Below are positions 11,612 through 25,007 of a stretch of 64,000 nt of DNA, piece after piece. Position numbers and translations under genes: made by a program. The stretch is taken from assembly GCA_963930645.1 (NCBI GenBank), contig OZ005662.1, positions 103,400,436-103,464,435 on the forward strand, in the 5' to 3' direction. The DNA comes from Salticus scenicus (taxonomy: Eukaryota > Arthropoda > Arachnida > Araneae > Salticidae). Each line of letters begins with the position of its first letter. Position 1 is the stretch's first letter. The notes below the pieces were generated by a model. It was not told the DNA's origin and did no database searches. It was given only the letters and a program-made list of their open reading frames with translations.

Positions 11612-12497
11612 ATAATATTATTAAGCTAAGTGTTATAGTAATAAATTATTAAAATAAATATAATAATATGTAGTAATATATAGTAATAAATTAAAAGTAA
11701 AATAAAATAAATAAATCAAAAATGTGCGAACATTAAAAATTGTAAGGTTTATTTTTCGTATTTATTAAGCTATTTCTTTCACAAAAAGTCGTTTTCTCGA
11801 AAAATTAAATTAAATTCTTTAAACATATTTCTCTTTATTTCTTGATAATAAGAAGAAGATGAGGTTTTCCTTTCAAAAACAGCTTTCAAAAAAGGAATCT
11901 TATTATTATGAAAGGAAGGTTTTTTTGAGGTTACCTTTAAGGTACTTTAAAAGGAAGCAATTTACAGCCAAGAAACTCTTCTCAAGCAATCTCATAAAAG
12001 ACGTTTTTTTTCAAAATTTTAATAACCTGGATATTTCACGCAAAACGTTAACATTGAGAATTTATAAATTTTACATTGAATTTTAAAAAAGGTTTGTTGA
12101 AAAATTTTTAAGATACGTTTCCATACGTTTTTCTAAGTATGAAATATCATCCATTCATTTCAAATTTTGTTTGAAGAAAAGTTATTAATATTGATAGTGT
12201 TTTAATTTCATAAAAGTGTTAAAGTTTTGAATCCATTGAAATTTTGTAAATAATATTTCAATATACATACTTTGCATTAGTTATACCAGAATTATATAGA
12301 TGTGGTTAAAAGCTATGTATATGCAGAAGAATCTTTTGGGGAGAGTTGAACAAAAATGTTGTGCAAAACACTGTAAAAAGCAAAAATTATACAACATAGT
12401 TTCAGGTTATAATAAAAATATCTACAATTACAAAATTGCTAGCGATATCGTCTGTACTGTATCCCTGGGTTGATATAAATACAATTTGATTTCCTTT
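11612..12497. other. AT-rich noncoding DNA
   Basis: It contains a 75-codon plus-strand open frame at 11859-12086, rich in Lys, Phe and Arg, with no motif I recognise, no start context and no conserved copy. I treat it as chance. Nothing else is identifiable. Confidence 0.4.
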
Positions 12498-13440
12498 TTA
12501 ACCGACTTCAAAAAGGATGAAGTTTTCAATTCAAAACGTATGTTTTTTTTTTTGTGTGTGTGTGTGTGTGTGTGTTTCGTTGTTGTTGTTGTTTGTTAGC
12601 TCATAACTTCTGAACGGAGGCTCCGATTTTAATACTTTTTCTTTTGTTGTAAAGCTCTTGGTCTGAAATAGGTCCCATTGCAATATCCTTACAATGTAAT
12701 GAAAATAAAAGCGTCACCTGGCAGAAAACAACGGATTTAGCGTTCCTATCTAGAAAACGGTTCAAGATGGGGGGGGGGGGAGTTGAATTACGATATTGTA
12801 GAGCATCATTGATGTAGAATGAAAAGACGGTTTTTGGACATTAATGCTAAAAATAGAACGCTTTAAACGTACATTTGTTTGTTCGCGATTTCCTACACTG
12901 TGCCCACTCGAACTATGTTACACACTTTGCAGCGTATCGAGTGACACGTATGCTAAGTATGGTTACTTTAAGAGGTCACATCGATTAACGTAAAGTTGTT
13001 TTTAACCGACTTCACAAGGGAGAGTATTCTTAATTCGAACCATATATATTTGTTGTTGTTGTTGTTGTCTGTTGGTTTATAACTTCGTAAAAGATGATCC
13101 GATTTTAATACTCTTTTGTTGTTGTTGTAGTAGTAAACATCTTGGCCTGAAATATGTCCTATTATGATTGATTTCATTAATATCTAAACAAATTACACGT
13201 TGCTGACAAAAGTCCGTTATCACTTTTTTAACTGCTGAACGGCTGGCTTCAGTTACGATAGTAAAAGTATTCTGTAAATATAGTAAAGTGGTTATGCGCT
13301 ACGAGATGCGACTGTTTACTGCTCCATCTGGTGGAAAATAGGGGAGTTAGCGTTTCTACCTTCAAAACAGTATGAGATAGAGGGAAAAAAATTATAAAGT
13401 TATAGAGCATTATCAATATAGTACAGAAAGTCACCTTACA
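12498..13440 (+). repeat. Two tandem copies of an AACCGACTTC repeat
   Basis: Copy 1 (from about 12498) and copy 2 (from about 13002) both run: ttaaccgacttc, a 'gaagttttcaattc'-like block, a GTTGTT tract, 'ataacttc', a 'tccgattttaatact' block, 'ttggtctgaaat', 'gtcc', a '...tggcagaaaa/tggtggaaaa' block with 'ttagcgtt' and a 'agagcat' block (12799 and 13405). Copy spacing is about 500 bp. Similar AACCGACTTC-starting repeats occur in other arthropod genomes, but I cannot assign a class. The small reading frames in this stretch are not conserved between copies. Confidence 0.7.
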
Positions 13441-14163
13441 AGTTTGAATATTATAAACATAATAATGTAAAGAATGTTATAAACATAATAACGAATGTTA
13501 TAATCATAAACATACATTATACATATAAACATAACGTTTAATCTTGCAGCCGTTTGTTCGCAGTTTTCTGCATTGTAACGTTCCGAGGTGATCTTAGAAA
13601 CTAAAATTACTTTATATCGATTTTTAAACTCTTGTTCGTTGCAGTACATCCATTCTTTACATTTCTAAAATCTCTTTAATTCAATGTATGTGGATTCAAT
13701 AGATATTTCTTTTTTTTTTTCTCATATTGTATAAAGGAAAGAAAAGTGACACAATTTAAAAATGTAGTATTTGAGAAAAATCAAGCTAAGGATAAGACAT
13801 TGACTAGAATAAAACTTACACATAAGCCTTTCGAGTAGATGATTTTCGAGATGGAGGTGTAACTTTTTTGTGCACATTGGGGCATTTCATATATTTTTCA
13901 GTGATATAAACTCAAAATTGTCATTTTTTAGATTGTGTTTAATTTTTTTGCGGGTTGCGATATGTGAAACCGCTGTCGAACGTCTTTTCATATTTTGCTA
14001 TGAATAGATTTTCACTAAAAATAAAATCTTTTTGTAAAAAAATAGAACCGACTCTAAAAAGTAACTATTATTCAAACAAGTAAAAATAAAATGAAATTGT
14101 ATATAATTTTTCAGTGATAACTAAAAATCCGTTTAATGACATTCAATAATATATATATATATA
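13441..14163. other. AT-rich noncoding DNA
   Basis: A short imperfect duplication of a 'tataaacataataatgt' word occurs at about 13450-13515. Otherwise nothing identifiable up to an AT microsatellite next to the following element. Confidence 0.4.
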
Positions 14164-14802
14164 CAGTGAAACTTGAATAATTCGAACTTGTTTAATTCGA
14201 AATTCTGGATAAGTCGAATTTTTTAGTCGGTCCCGTGAATTTTATCTTAAAATAATGCTAAAAATTCATGGATAGTTCGAATTTCATTTTGGATAATTCG
14301 AATTTCATACGATTACTTTTAAAATATTACAGTAAAATTTTATTCCGAGATTTTTCTCAGCTAAAGTGCATTATGTTTTCTAACAGTCTTTCAAAAGAAG
14401 GATAAGGAAATACAAGAGTATTTCCTAGTGTATCAGAAGATATGGTCCATGTACATGAACGTCGAGGGTTTTTTTAATTGAAAGTCATGTCTAATGTATA
14501 AGGTTCTATTTTTGTATCAATTGGTGGTTTGAAGTCATATGCTATGACACAAAGATTGTACTTAAAGAAGCAATCAAAAGTATCTGACTATTTAAAAAAA
14601 GTGTTGAATAATTAAACTCGTAAAAAGTATTGATTTAATGGGAGGGGGTTAATAATGCAGTATTCTTAGATATAAAGTTTATGTGTTAAATCTTTGATCA
14701 TAGAGTTTTATATTTTTAATTTATCTCTTTTTTTTTGACAAAATAGTATATGTAATTCGAATTTTTCTCTGGTCCCTTCAACTTCGAATTATCCAAGTTC
14801 TA

Positions 14803-14805
<3 letters not shown>
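14164..14805. mobile_element. pogo/Tigger-type TA-flanked element, internally deleted
   Basis: The left end is cagtgaaacttgaataattc and the right end complements to cagtagaacttggataattc; both continue into further ttcgaa words. TA flanks at 14162-14163 and 14806-14807. The terminal sequence and TA duplication are typical of the pogo/Tigger group of Tc1/mariner elements. At 642 bp it is far too short for a transposase, and no coding remnant is convincing, so it is non-autonomous. Confidence 0.85.
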
Positions 14806-14846
<41 letters not shown>

Positions 14847-15429
14847 TTTTCACTTCATTCTAAATTTCACGTTTATACTTTATTAGAAAAATGTTTATAA
14901 AAGAAAATTAATTTAGTATTATGTTACAAATACGCCATTTTCCCCCCTCTAAGCATTATATGATTCTTTATGACGTTTTATAATAACATTTTTACTATAT
15001 TATGTATGTATTATGTTACAAATACGTCATTTTCCCCCCTCTAAATATTATATGATTCTTTATGACGTTTTATAATAACATTTTTACTATATTATGTATT
15101 TCTATATGGTGGTTATTCATTAACACTAAAATAGTTTGGTTACAGAACTGTTACTGAAATTTAACCTGAGGCTGTTAATTTTAAATAACGTAATTTGTTT
15201 TTGCTTTACGACATATTTCTTTTCAATCTATTATGCGTTAATTTAGCAAAAAGACATTTTATTAGCTGAATGTATAATTGTAATTCGTGTGAATTTTATT
15301 ATGCTTCTTTGAAGATATTTATGATAAAAGTGTCTACTGCGGAAACAAAAAATTATCTATTGAAGTTTTATTATTATTATTATTATTATTTGTGTGTGTG
15401 TGAGTGTGTGTATGTTGTTATCAGTGTTA
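14806..15429 (+). repeat. AT microsatellite and a 92-bp tandem duplication
   Basis: A tattatgttacaaatacg-led unit starts at 14917 and again at 15009 (period 92 bp), each continuing into ttttcccccctctaa and attctttatgacgttttat. The two units differ at only a few positions, so the duplication is young. AT repeats occupy about 14806-14840; a TTA run and TG tract lie near 15368-15415. Confidence 0.85.
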
Positions 15430-17765
15430 TCAGTTGATAAAACAAAAGAAAATGGATAGTAGGAAAAGTTATCTGCCGGTCAAATAAAATGTCCGGAAAG
15501 TGAGATATTGGACAATTGAGAATTGGGACATCGAATCACAGCCACTTAAACTTAATTGGTGTCTGTATATGTTAAGGGATATCAAAAGACGAAATTCCAT
15601 AGGATTCTATGCCTTACAGCTCTCAAAATTTCACAATATAATATAGTACAAAATATTAAAAGGGCACATATTTTAATTATAAAAAAATCTTAAAGACGAA
15701 AATGTATGCAATTTTAAAACTTCAGATTAAAAAAAAAAAAAAAAAGTTAGCTCTAAAACTCTCTCTGTCTCTGTCTCTTTCTCTTTCTTTTTTTTTCTTT
15801 CTTTCTCTTTTCGTTTCTTTTTTCTTTGTTTCTTTGTTTCTTTTCTTTTTTTTTTTTTTTGTATGTGTGTGTGTGTAAATTTTCAGTACAATTATTTTTT
15901 CCATTTTTCAGGTGGATAAGTCAAAATTTATTTCATTTATTTATTTATATATATTAAGGTATTTGCATTTTGTTAAATAAATGAAGCGTAATTGATTTCC
16001 CCCGTTAGACCTATGGTTAGCTTTTATCTGAAATAAAAACAAAATGAAAAAAGCGAAGTTTAAAATTGTCCAGAATTCCCTTGTGAGAGAAATATTTTTA
16101 CACATATTTTTTTCTTTTAACAAAATGTTCCACTAAGTTTTGCTTAAGATATATTTTTTGAGAGAATCGCTATCCTCAATATAAAATTTTTTGTTGTACG
16201 AAGTAAAAATATTTTTAAAAGAATTTTCAATTAAAGAGAATGAATGAACTCATAAAGCTAAACTAACAATAATTTTGTTAAAAAAAAAAAAAAAAAAAAA
16301 AATGTTGTTAATTTTATGAATATAAAAAATGTACTACTACAAAATAAAATTAAATATACAGAAAATATAGGAAAATAAAATCAATTAAAATCAAGCTGAA
16401 TCTTAAATTTTTATCCAATCATTATAAGTTATATCTTCATGTAATTTGATTCGAAACATCCAAAAAAGATTTTATTTAAAAATAATTTCTTGTAAACAAT
16501 TTATGTATATGACAGTAAATAAACAATCAAATAAATAAATTAAAATGAAACACCATTTCTAAAATTTTCTTGAATGTAATCCTTATTATTATTATTTTTT
16601 CACCAAAATATCTGTCCCTGATCACATTAGTTGTTTCTTTGTTGTCTTTATATATGAATTGAAAGTGGTATTTTTTGTATTTTACGTAATTACTCGTTTA
16701 AAATTTTTTGTATTATATAACATTTAAAAAAATGTATAAAAGTTCATTTGTTAAAGCAAAACGCAATTTAAATTAAATAAATAAATACAAAACAAATATT
16801 TCTTATATTTTTACTTTTAAAATGTCGAACATTTTAATAAATATTAATATATTATAAATAATATTTAAACAAGAATAAATTTTTAAAAAATCTAAAAAAA
16901 GGTATAATTATAATTATAATTTTACAGTGCAAAACTAATACTAAAATACATAAATTTTAGTAATGACTATAATAAAAATAAAATAATATTTTCATATTTT
17001 CATACATTATTTTTGTTTTGAAATATAAATTTTTAACTTGTATAAGTTGACAAAAAATATGAAGAATTTATTTTTTTAGAATATATGCTCATTTGTTTTT
17101 TATTCATTTATGAATATGACAAAAGATTTTTTAACATAAACTGTAAATAAAACTAAATAGATATTCAAATTAAATGGGTTAGAAAATCACAAGTTGAATA
17201 TAAAGCAAGAATTATAAAACAAAAACTAAATTTAAATTTCTTGTGTGTTAATAAAAGATAAAGCTACTTCTGCTAATTAATCCAGAGCATATTTTATAAA
17301 AAAAGTCACATATTATCTAAAGGTCTCTTTTTTATTTACTGTTCTTGAGAAATCATTCCGAACGAAAAAAAAAAAATGTATTTTTTATTTATTTATTTAT
17401 TTTACTGGAAAACTTTAATTTCTTTATAAGTAAGTGAGTTTTTGGCTGAGAGAACAATAATTAATTTAATTCTATTATTGAAAATTTATTGCAGTATAAA
17501 CACAATATAAGCTTTTTTTTTTTTTGTGTGTGTGAGATCAATTCTTTAAGTGGGTAAAAACTGACGTAATAGCTAATATCGCAATATTTTTTTTTTTCTT
17601 CAAAAGCACATCTTTTAATAAAATTGCTTTATAAAAATGAAATTTTTCATAAAAAAATATCAAGAAAAACTTTCAAAATCAATTTATGTTTCATAAAGTG
17701 TATTGTTTCCATTAATTAAACAAACAACAACAAAAAAAATCTCCGAAAGTGTTTAAAGAAATATA

Positions 17766-17976
17766 CAGGGTGATTATAATTAAAGTAGCGAATTTAAAAC
17801 GCTACAATTTTAAAACTACCCATGAGAACGAATTGATATTTTACCAGAGCAATCATGAGGCAATAAAATTTTCTTTGGCAAAAGAAAAAAAATATATATA
17901 TTTGTTTTATGAAGCTCCTCTTTTTCTCTTTTAACTATGACTGTTTTCGCTGTAAACACGTATTCTTTCCTTTTTG

Positions 17977-18015
<39 letters not shown>

Positions 18016-18276
18016 TACTAAACCCTTGAAGTCTGTTGTTTCCTGCTATTCCACTGTGTTTTTTCCATTCCTGTGTTTAATGAGTCCATTTAGGCGTTTC
18101 CCCTGGCATTACCTTGACAGCGTCATCTATAGAAACATGTTGGAACTACTTTTTTCTCCCCTCAAACAAAATTGCATCGCCTCACGATTGCTCTGGTAAA
18201 ATATCAAACCGCTCTGATGGGTAGTTTTAAAATTATAGAAATTTTTGAAATCGTAACTTTAATTGTAATCACCCTG
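17766..18276. mobile_element. 511-bp TA-flanked MITE with long inverted ends
   Basis: The left end cagggtgattataattaaag and the complement of the right end, cagggtgattacaattaaag, are inverted repeats that extend about 110 bp inward (shared ttttaaaactaccca and attttaccagagcaatc). TA flanks both sides. Copy B at 28131-28146 reads aaatatacatgtc with no insert, the exact pre-insertion site, which fixes both boundaries and the TA duplication. The interior holds a poly(A) run and no transposase. Confidence 0.93.
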
Positions 18277-18362
18277 TACATGTCAGCATTTTATACATGT
18301 AAACATTATTCTTGTTTATTAAAAGTTTAATAGCAATGCACAGCTACAATTTAAAATAATGT

Positions 18363-18419
<57 letters not shown>

Positions 18420-18569
18420 TATATATTAAAAAAAAAAGAATAATAATAAACTATTTTTAGAGCAAGATAAACCCTTATTTTAATCCATAACTTAGAAATA
18501 ATCACAATATAAAATAATAATAATAATAATGATAACAACTATTATGTTATTGTTACTTATAACACAGTG

Positions 18570-18932
18570 AACTTCTGAACCCCAGTAATGGAACTCTCTT
18601 AGATTTAAGTCAACAGGGTAACGCCTTCCATTTTAGAGTACTGCTGCAAGTGGTGAAAGAGCGACGTAGCTCGAGAACCTGGCGAAAACTGGCAGCACAG
18701 ACAAAGGCAAATAACAAGAGCTCGAATTTTTATCCAGATCAGGGCCCAGTAATTCCTATGATCCAGTAGCCTCAGAAGTATATTTTTAATGGTAACTTCG
18801 AGGAGTGGCGATCGCGACAGATTAAACGTTCGCCAGTCGCCAATGGCGTATACGACGGCCTTCGATTGGCTCGAGGATTAAACCCGCAAGCTTGAGCTCG
18901 TTGCTCTTGCCGATCAGTCCACTACGCTATAA
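18570..18932 (-). mobile_element. tRNA-derived SINE, second family
   Basis: On the minus strand it starts tatagcgtagtggactgatc (A-box-like), followed by gggtttaatcctc (B-box-like) about 45 bp later, then a GC-richer body to about 18570. The body does not match the AACC-tailed SINE family. It interrupts segmental copy A and is missing from the matching place in copy B. Target duplications are not clear. Confidence 0.6.
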
Positions 18933-19485
18933 TAATAACTAATTAATGAAAATAAATATATTTTGTTTAAACAGTATTTTACATTTAAATTATTTGTTGT
19001 AATTTTAATTAAAATTGTAATTTATGTAGAATAAAATTTGTTGTAAATCGCATTTACATTCTCAGAAATGGATACTGATATTTCAAGTAATTTTCTTTAA
19101 TTTTCACGAAACCCTTGACAGGGAAATACTCCGAGTGAATATTTCGTCAAATTGAGAAAATTACTTTCGTCACTTGCTTGAGCATACGAATTTCGTCAAA
19201 AGTAAAGATACATTTTTTCATCCTAGTTTCGTGATACAGAATAAAATACAAATTATAGAATTATAAAATTACCTGCAAGTTCGTTGCTTTAGACATTAAA
19301 TCCTAATTATATTTAATGAAAATATAAGTAAAACAGAGCAAACAAATAAAAGTCATTTGGACCTAAATTTGACAGCTTTGGAACCAAAAGTTACAATGAC
19401 TTATGTCTCAATTGATCCATATTTTTACAGAAATTAACAGAAAAAAGCGCACACAATATTTTGTAGACATAGGACATTGCAAACG

Positions 19486-19570
19486 ACCCTACCCGCACCG
19501 GGATTCGAAACCGAGACCTGGGAATCCAGAAGACAACGCCCTACCGACGAAACCACCAGGCCGGCAAATA
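19486..19570 (-). mobile_element. tRNA-like sequence inside a short inverted repeat
   Basis: The minus strand reads gcctggtggtttcgtcggta (A-box region) ... ggtttcgaatccc (B box with one extra T), ending at gtgcggg. It resembles the tRNA-related heads of arthropod SINEs rather than a functional tRNA: no closed acceptor stem is visible. aggacatt on the left (about 19471) and aatgtcct on the right (about 19571) form an inverted repeat around it. A chance open frame covers it on both strands. Confidence 0.55.
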
Positions 19571-20414
19571 AATGTCCTTGTAACGTAAAAATGAAACAAC
19601 ACAAGAAAAAAAAATATATGTGGCGGTAATGAAAGCCAGCGCATGCTGTTGTGAGTAAACAGTTTCGTCAAATATTTGAGAGCTCACGTTTCCTCAAAAA
19701 TCACGTGATCGCTTGACAAAATGGTTGTCAAAAACAACGAAATTAAGTCCGAGGATGTCTGAATCCTCAAAATCAAGTATATTGTTACTGAGAGTGTACT
19801 GCTACCGAATCTTCTTCTTCTTCTTTTTTTTTTCTTTTTTCAGAATTAGTAGATTATATTTATAAATAAAATTACAACTAATCTCCTGAACAAATCGTCC
19901 AAACATTTCTATTTAAATTGAATAGTAATATTCTTTTTTTTCTTTAATTTATAAAGAAACTTTGATCAATATTATGTTTCTTGATTTTTCTTTTACTTAA
20001 TACTCACGTTTAAACAGTATGGTCATAGCATTAAATCTAGATTTAAAAAATAAATAAAGAAAAAAATAAATGGATTTTTTTATAAAGTTTTGTATAGTTT
20101 ATGTTCTTTTAAACTACAAAAAAAAATGGTTTTAGTCATGGCGTAAAAGCTAAACTGTTTCAATTGATGGGCAAACTTCAATAAAAACCTCTTATTCATT
20201 TCTATAATGTAAATATGTCTAAAATTGTCTGACATAAAATTTTATAATATTAATATATTTTTCATCGCATTATTTAACATGATCTGTATTACATTATAAA
20301 TTCTGGAAAGGAAATAAATTAATTATATCCTAATATAAATTAAATGTTTCATTAAACCCCAGTTTAAATCTTCTGCTACCTTCAGAATAAAACACTATTT
20401 GAAAATTTCAAGGG

Positions 20415-20415
<1 letters not shown>

Positions 20416-20447
<32 letters not shown>
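20416..20447. repeat. Long poly(A) run
   Basis: A pure A run of about 30 bases replaces the short 'acagat' found at the matching position of copy B (about 32036). It shows that homopolymer growth here post-dates the duplication. Confidence 0.85.
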
Positions 20448-20449
<2 letters not shown>

Positions 20450-21239
20450 TCATATACGTTCTGCTTTCCTGATCAAGCTATTATATATATATATAAGATG
20501 CATTTGTCAGCTGTTACGTTCGATTACATTTTGAAATAAATCTATTATTATAACTGTCAATCATCAAAATTGTTTTCAAGATGATTTATGGATAAAAACA
20601 AAGGTATCATGATTATTGTAAGGCTGTAGAAGTTAAATAAAAAATATGCGATTTAATTTTTCGTTGACATTTTTTGATAAATTTCAGTATATAAAATTGA
20701 GAATTACACTCGATGATGTCTTGATATATTATAAAAATAAAATATTTTCTTGCTTTTTTTATAATCATAACAGCTACATATATGTACATATATATATATA
20801 TATATATGAATCATAAAATTTCTGTGCTAGGTTTTATACTATGTTACAATCAGATTATTTTTGTGATGTTGATATTATCATATATCTATTAAATGCTAAA
20901 TTTTATCATGAAATCTTAAATATATATATATATATATATAAACAAGAATGAATACATTATATAAAAACATTATTACGTATTTCTGTCTCTATTTTCACAA
21001 TTTAGATTGATTTAGCATAAGGCTATTTACATATATGTGTATTAAATAAGGGGAAGAAATTTCATTTAATAAATACAGTAGTAATATAAAGTAAAATGCG
21101 TTGGTATATGGATAGTTAATTAGAATTAAAATAAATATATACAATGACAATTCGTATTACAATGTACAGGTTGGAGCCGGACGCAATTTCTATTACATTG
21201 AAATGAAATGGACAATATCCTTGATTCGGTTTCGAGGCT

Positions 21240-22300
21240 AAATTAGCTTTTATTATCCACCACATGTAATTTCTGTACTCTATTTGCCTGTATATTTCCC
21301 CATAAAATACAAACTTTTCCCCTATAGAATACAAACATTTCCCCAAACAGTACAAATAAAAACATAATAATATTCCTGTTTTCGCTACAATGGTCATGTG
21401 TGGGAAAGAGAACTTTCAAATGTAGTTTGAAACAGTTGTAACCTGCATGACTTTCATAGAAATCGGTATTTTAGTAGAATTTCCTTACGTTTATTACAAA
21501 TGCGCGTTAACACAAGCTTCCAGTCTATTAAGTTGTTAAATTCTTTAAATTGAAGAAACCAAAATAAACAGACATGGTCACATGTTGTATGTATACACAT
21601 TATGATTTATGAAATGTGGAACAGGATAAAAAAATCGGACGAACATTTTTATCATTTCAATGATGGGAGCAAATCTGTCATTTTGGAAAACCATGATGTC
21701 AATAATCAAGAAATATATACCGTCTTGGAAAAAACTTTAAAACGATGTGTAAACTGTCATAACTTCAACAATATTATTAAATATAATATTAACTCTAAAT
21801 CTTAATACGAGTTTATAATTGAACATTTACAATTATTAAAAAAAAAAAAAAAAAAAAACTCTTTCTTTCTTTCTTTTTTTTTTTTTTTTTTTTTTTTTTT
21901 TGACAACTTAAAATCGAGAAGAATTATTTCCTAATAAAGTACAAACTTTTTCCCTATAGACTACAAACATTTCCCCAGGCAATACAAATAAAATCATTAT
22001 AATATTCCTGTTTTCCCTACCATGGTCATGTGTAAAAGGTTTCTATGACACACCACGGATAAAGAGAATTTTTATATGTAATTTGAAACAATTATAAAAT
22101 GTATAAGTCATAAAAATGAATATTTTGATGGGATTTCATTACATTTAATAAAAATGAGCGTTAACTCAAATATACAATCAATAAGGTTGTTCAATCGTGT
22201 TAAATTCCTTAAATTGAAACAACGAAAATAAACAGACAGATTCACCTGTTTTAGAAATATGCATTATAAGAAAACGTGAAGAAACCTGGAATTTCTGGAA
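21240..22300 (+). repeat. Tandem pair of the duplication-end module
   Basis: A module with tatagaatacaaacatttcc, 'cctgttttc', 'atggtcatgtg', 'aaatg-gcgttaa' and 'aaataaacagaca' occurs at about 21290-21600, again at about 21945-22260, and a third time at the end of copy B (about 32880-33210). The first two are separated by poly(A) and poly(T) runs (about 21838-21901). The 67-codon frame at 21602-21805 lies in this module; the third copy has stops or shifts at the matching place (about 33240-33400), so it is unlikely to be a gene. Confidence 0.7.
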
Positions 22301-25007
22301 TGCTAAAAAGTACTCAATTTAAAATTAATAAAATGTTAATGTAAAAAAATATTTTTGTAAATAACGAATGATTAAAAACGTATATATATATATATATATA
22401 TTCGTATAATTGTAACGGCTTTTTGTTTATTTTAGAGATATTTTTGACTAATCTAAAATATAATTTAGATATAATTTAAAATATAATATAATATAAAATT
22501 CCATTTAATTGAAATATGATTTTTTTTTTGTAAACTAAAATATATTTATACATATATTACACTTTTATTTTTACATTTATTGTGATGAATTCTCTGTTAA
22601 ATTAAGACTTTTTTCAAACGGAAAAATTATCCGCCAGGCAGACAAGCTGTCGGAAAGGTAATTGTTGGACAATTGAGGGCTGGTATATTGTATAAGACAC
22701 ATTAAAATTTATATAGTGTCTTTTTATGTTAGGAAATATCTAAAGGTTAAATTCCATAGGATTCTATGCCTTACATTTTCCACAAAACAACAACATAACA
22801 CAGTAAAAAAATATTAAAATACCAATATTGGAACTATTTTAATTCTTTAAAAACTTAAAGATGAAAATATGTTTAATTTTAAAACTTTAGATTAAAAAAA
22901 AAAAAAAGGAAAGAAAAGAAAAAAGAAAAAGAAAGAACAAGAAAAAATAAATAGTAGATGTAAAATTCTTTCTCTCTCTTTTCTTTTCCTCTTCTTTCTG
23001 GTTAAAATTTAGTGCTGTTAATTTATCTAATTCTCAGGTGGAAAAGTCGAAATTTTAAATAAGAAAAAAAAAAAAAAAGAACATGCTGTGCAGGACATGA
23101 GGCGTAATCATTATTTTTCCCTAGATCTATGAATAGATTTTATCTAAAATAAAGACAAAGTGAATAAAGTGAATTTTTTTAATCGTCCAGAAATCCCTTG
23201 TGAGTGAAATATTTTAAAATATTTTATCTTTGAAGAAAATGTTCCATTGGGTTTTGTTTAAACAACTGTTTTTGAGAAAATCGCTATCCTTATCCTTAAT
23301 ATTAAATTTTTAGTTGTACATAGTAAAAATATATTTAAAAGAATTTTCCTTTAACTATGAAGAAAAGAGTGAACTTAAAAACCTAAAATAAAATAATTCT
23401 TTTCGTAGAACAAAATGTATAGTTGGTAAATCAAAGAATATGTAGAATCTACTACGACAGAATAAAATATAAATTTAAATAAATAATGATATAACAAAAA
23501 AAAAAAAAAAAAAAAAGGAAAAGAAAAAAGGAAAAGAAAAAAGGAAAAGAACAAAAAGGAACAAACAAAAATGAACGAAACAAAAATAAAATTATTTTAT
23601 TTTTCTACATGAAATATAGACATATAAAATAAATACAATCTCAATTTTATGTTATATGTAATATTTTTAATTATATATACGTTTTAATTTAATTTGACAG
23701 ATAACAGTAATTATTACTTTAAGATTTTTTTTTTAATGATATCTGTACATTACAGAAGTATTAAAAACCATTAGAAAATTTTTCCTCTCTTTTTTAATTT
23801 CTTAAATTTCTTTTCTAGATTACATCAAATGATTTTACTTATTTTCCTTTGAATATTAATACAAGCTTTTATTTTTTTCTATTTTACACATGCATTCATT
23901 CCAAAATTTTTGTATTATTTAAATAAAAAATATAAATAAAAGTTTTAATATTTATGTATAGCACTTTTAGAAAATATGAGTTTTAAAATTCTCATTAATC
24001 TGGATCTCTTACAATAAATTTCCATCTTTCCATCTTATAAATCGTTTCAAACTAGATAAATGTGGACTAAAATTAGTGCAAATACGTATTTAGAATTGTA
24101 GTAAAGATAAAAATCACTGTAGAAAAAAAAGAAAGGAAGAAAGAAAGAAAAAAATTGATAACTTTATTCGTATCTATCGAATACACTTCCAGTTTTTATT
24201 AATTTGGAATTGTTTCATGAGAATAAAAGTTTTTTGTTCATGAAACGTTTTCAGTGGCTTCAGAAATTTATTGATATTTTTAATGACAAATTTTATGCTT
24301 ACTGATATATTTAAGAAGTTCTACTCCTAAATATCGGACACATTACTCACCAAAATTTCTCTGTAAAGTTACGCAACTTTTTACAGTGATGTTCTAAAAA
24401 TAATTCATATTGAAATCATTTATCGTACTCAAAAACAATTTCTCATTTTCTCAATAAAATGCACATAACATAGTACAGCTTATGATTATTATTTTTCTAT
24501 ATAACAGATTCTTATATATATATCGGACAGGTGCTCCAGTGATTGGCATGCTCCCGTAATTGACATCTATCCCGAAATAATTATTAAATAAGAAAAATAA
24601 TAAAATCATTTATTTTACACATAAGAATTTTAACAGTTTATGTCAAACATTGGAGCATAGGGTGCTAATAACTGACAAACTGAATAACTAGCAGTGTCAA
24701 ACACTGGAATACAGGCTGCCAATTGCTGATAAAATGAAAAACTGGCAGTATCAATTACTGGAACATTGAGTGGGTGTCAAACGAAAATTCATTAAAAAAA
24801 AAAAATATCAAATGTATATATTTTAACATATATGTGGTCCTTAATGTCTTTTATGCCATATGTGCTAACTTAAGATTTCTAAAAATATTTTCTGATGACT
24901 AGAACATTAAAAACATCAAGGATTGCTCTAAAAGTGTCAATCACTGGTACACTTACCATATATATTGAAAAATTCTGGCTGATAAATCTAAAATGATATT
25001 ATGAAGC

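Larger units (their letters stand above)
15430..21830 (+). repeat. Segmental duplication copy A
   Basis: Collinear, diverged matches link this segment to copy B. Anchors (A / B): ttccataggattctatgcct 15596 / 22752; cccttgtgag about 16077 / 23195; tattcaaattaa...gggt 17162 / 26819; aaagaaatata 17755 / 28127; cgtttaaa-agta and gcattaaat about 20008 / 28669; aactgtcaatcatc about 20552 / 32184; tatatttccccata about 21289 / 32880. Copy A has gained a MITE, a SINE and a tRNA-like sequence that B lacks. No gene is apparent in either copy, and short open frames are not conserved between them. Confidence 0.75.

Noticed and set aside
11859..12086. 75-codon open frame rich in Lys, Arg and Phe, considered as a small gene
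   Set aside because: No recognisable motif, start context or conserved copy; composition follows local AT-rich DNA.
21602..21805. 67-codon open frame, considered as a small conserved gene because it lies in a duplicated module
   Set aside because: The paralogous sequence near 33240-33400 has shifts and stops, so the frame is not conserved.
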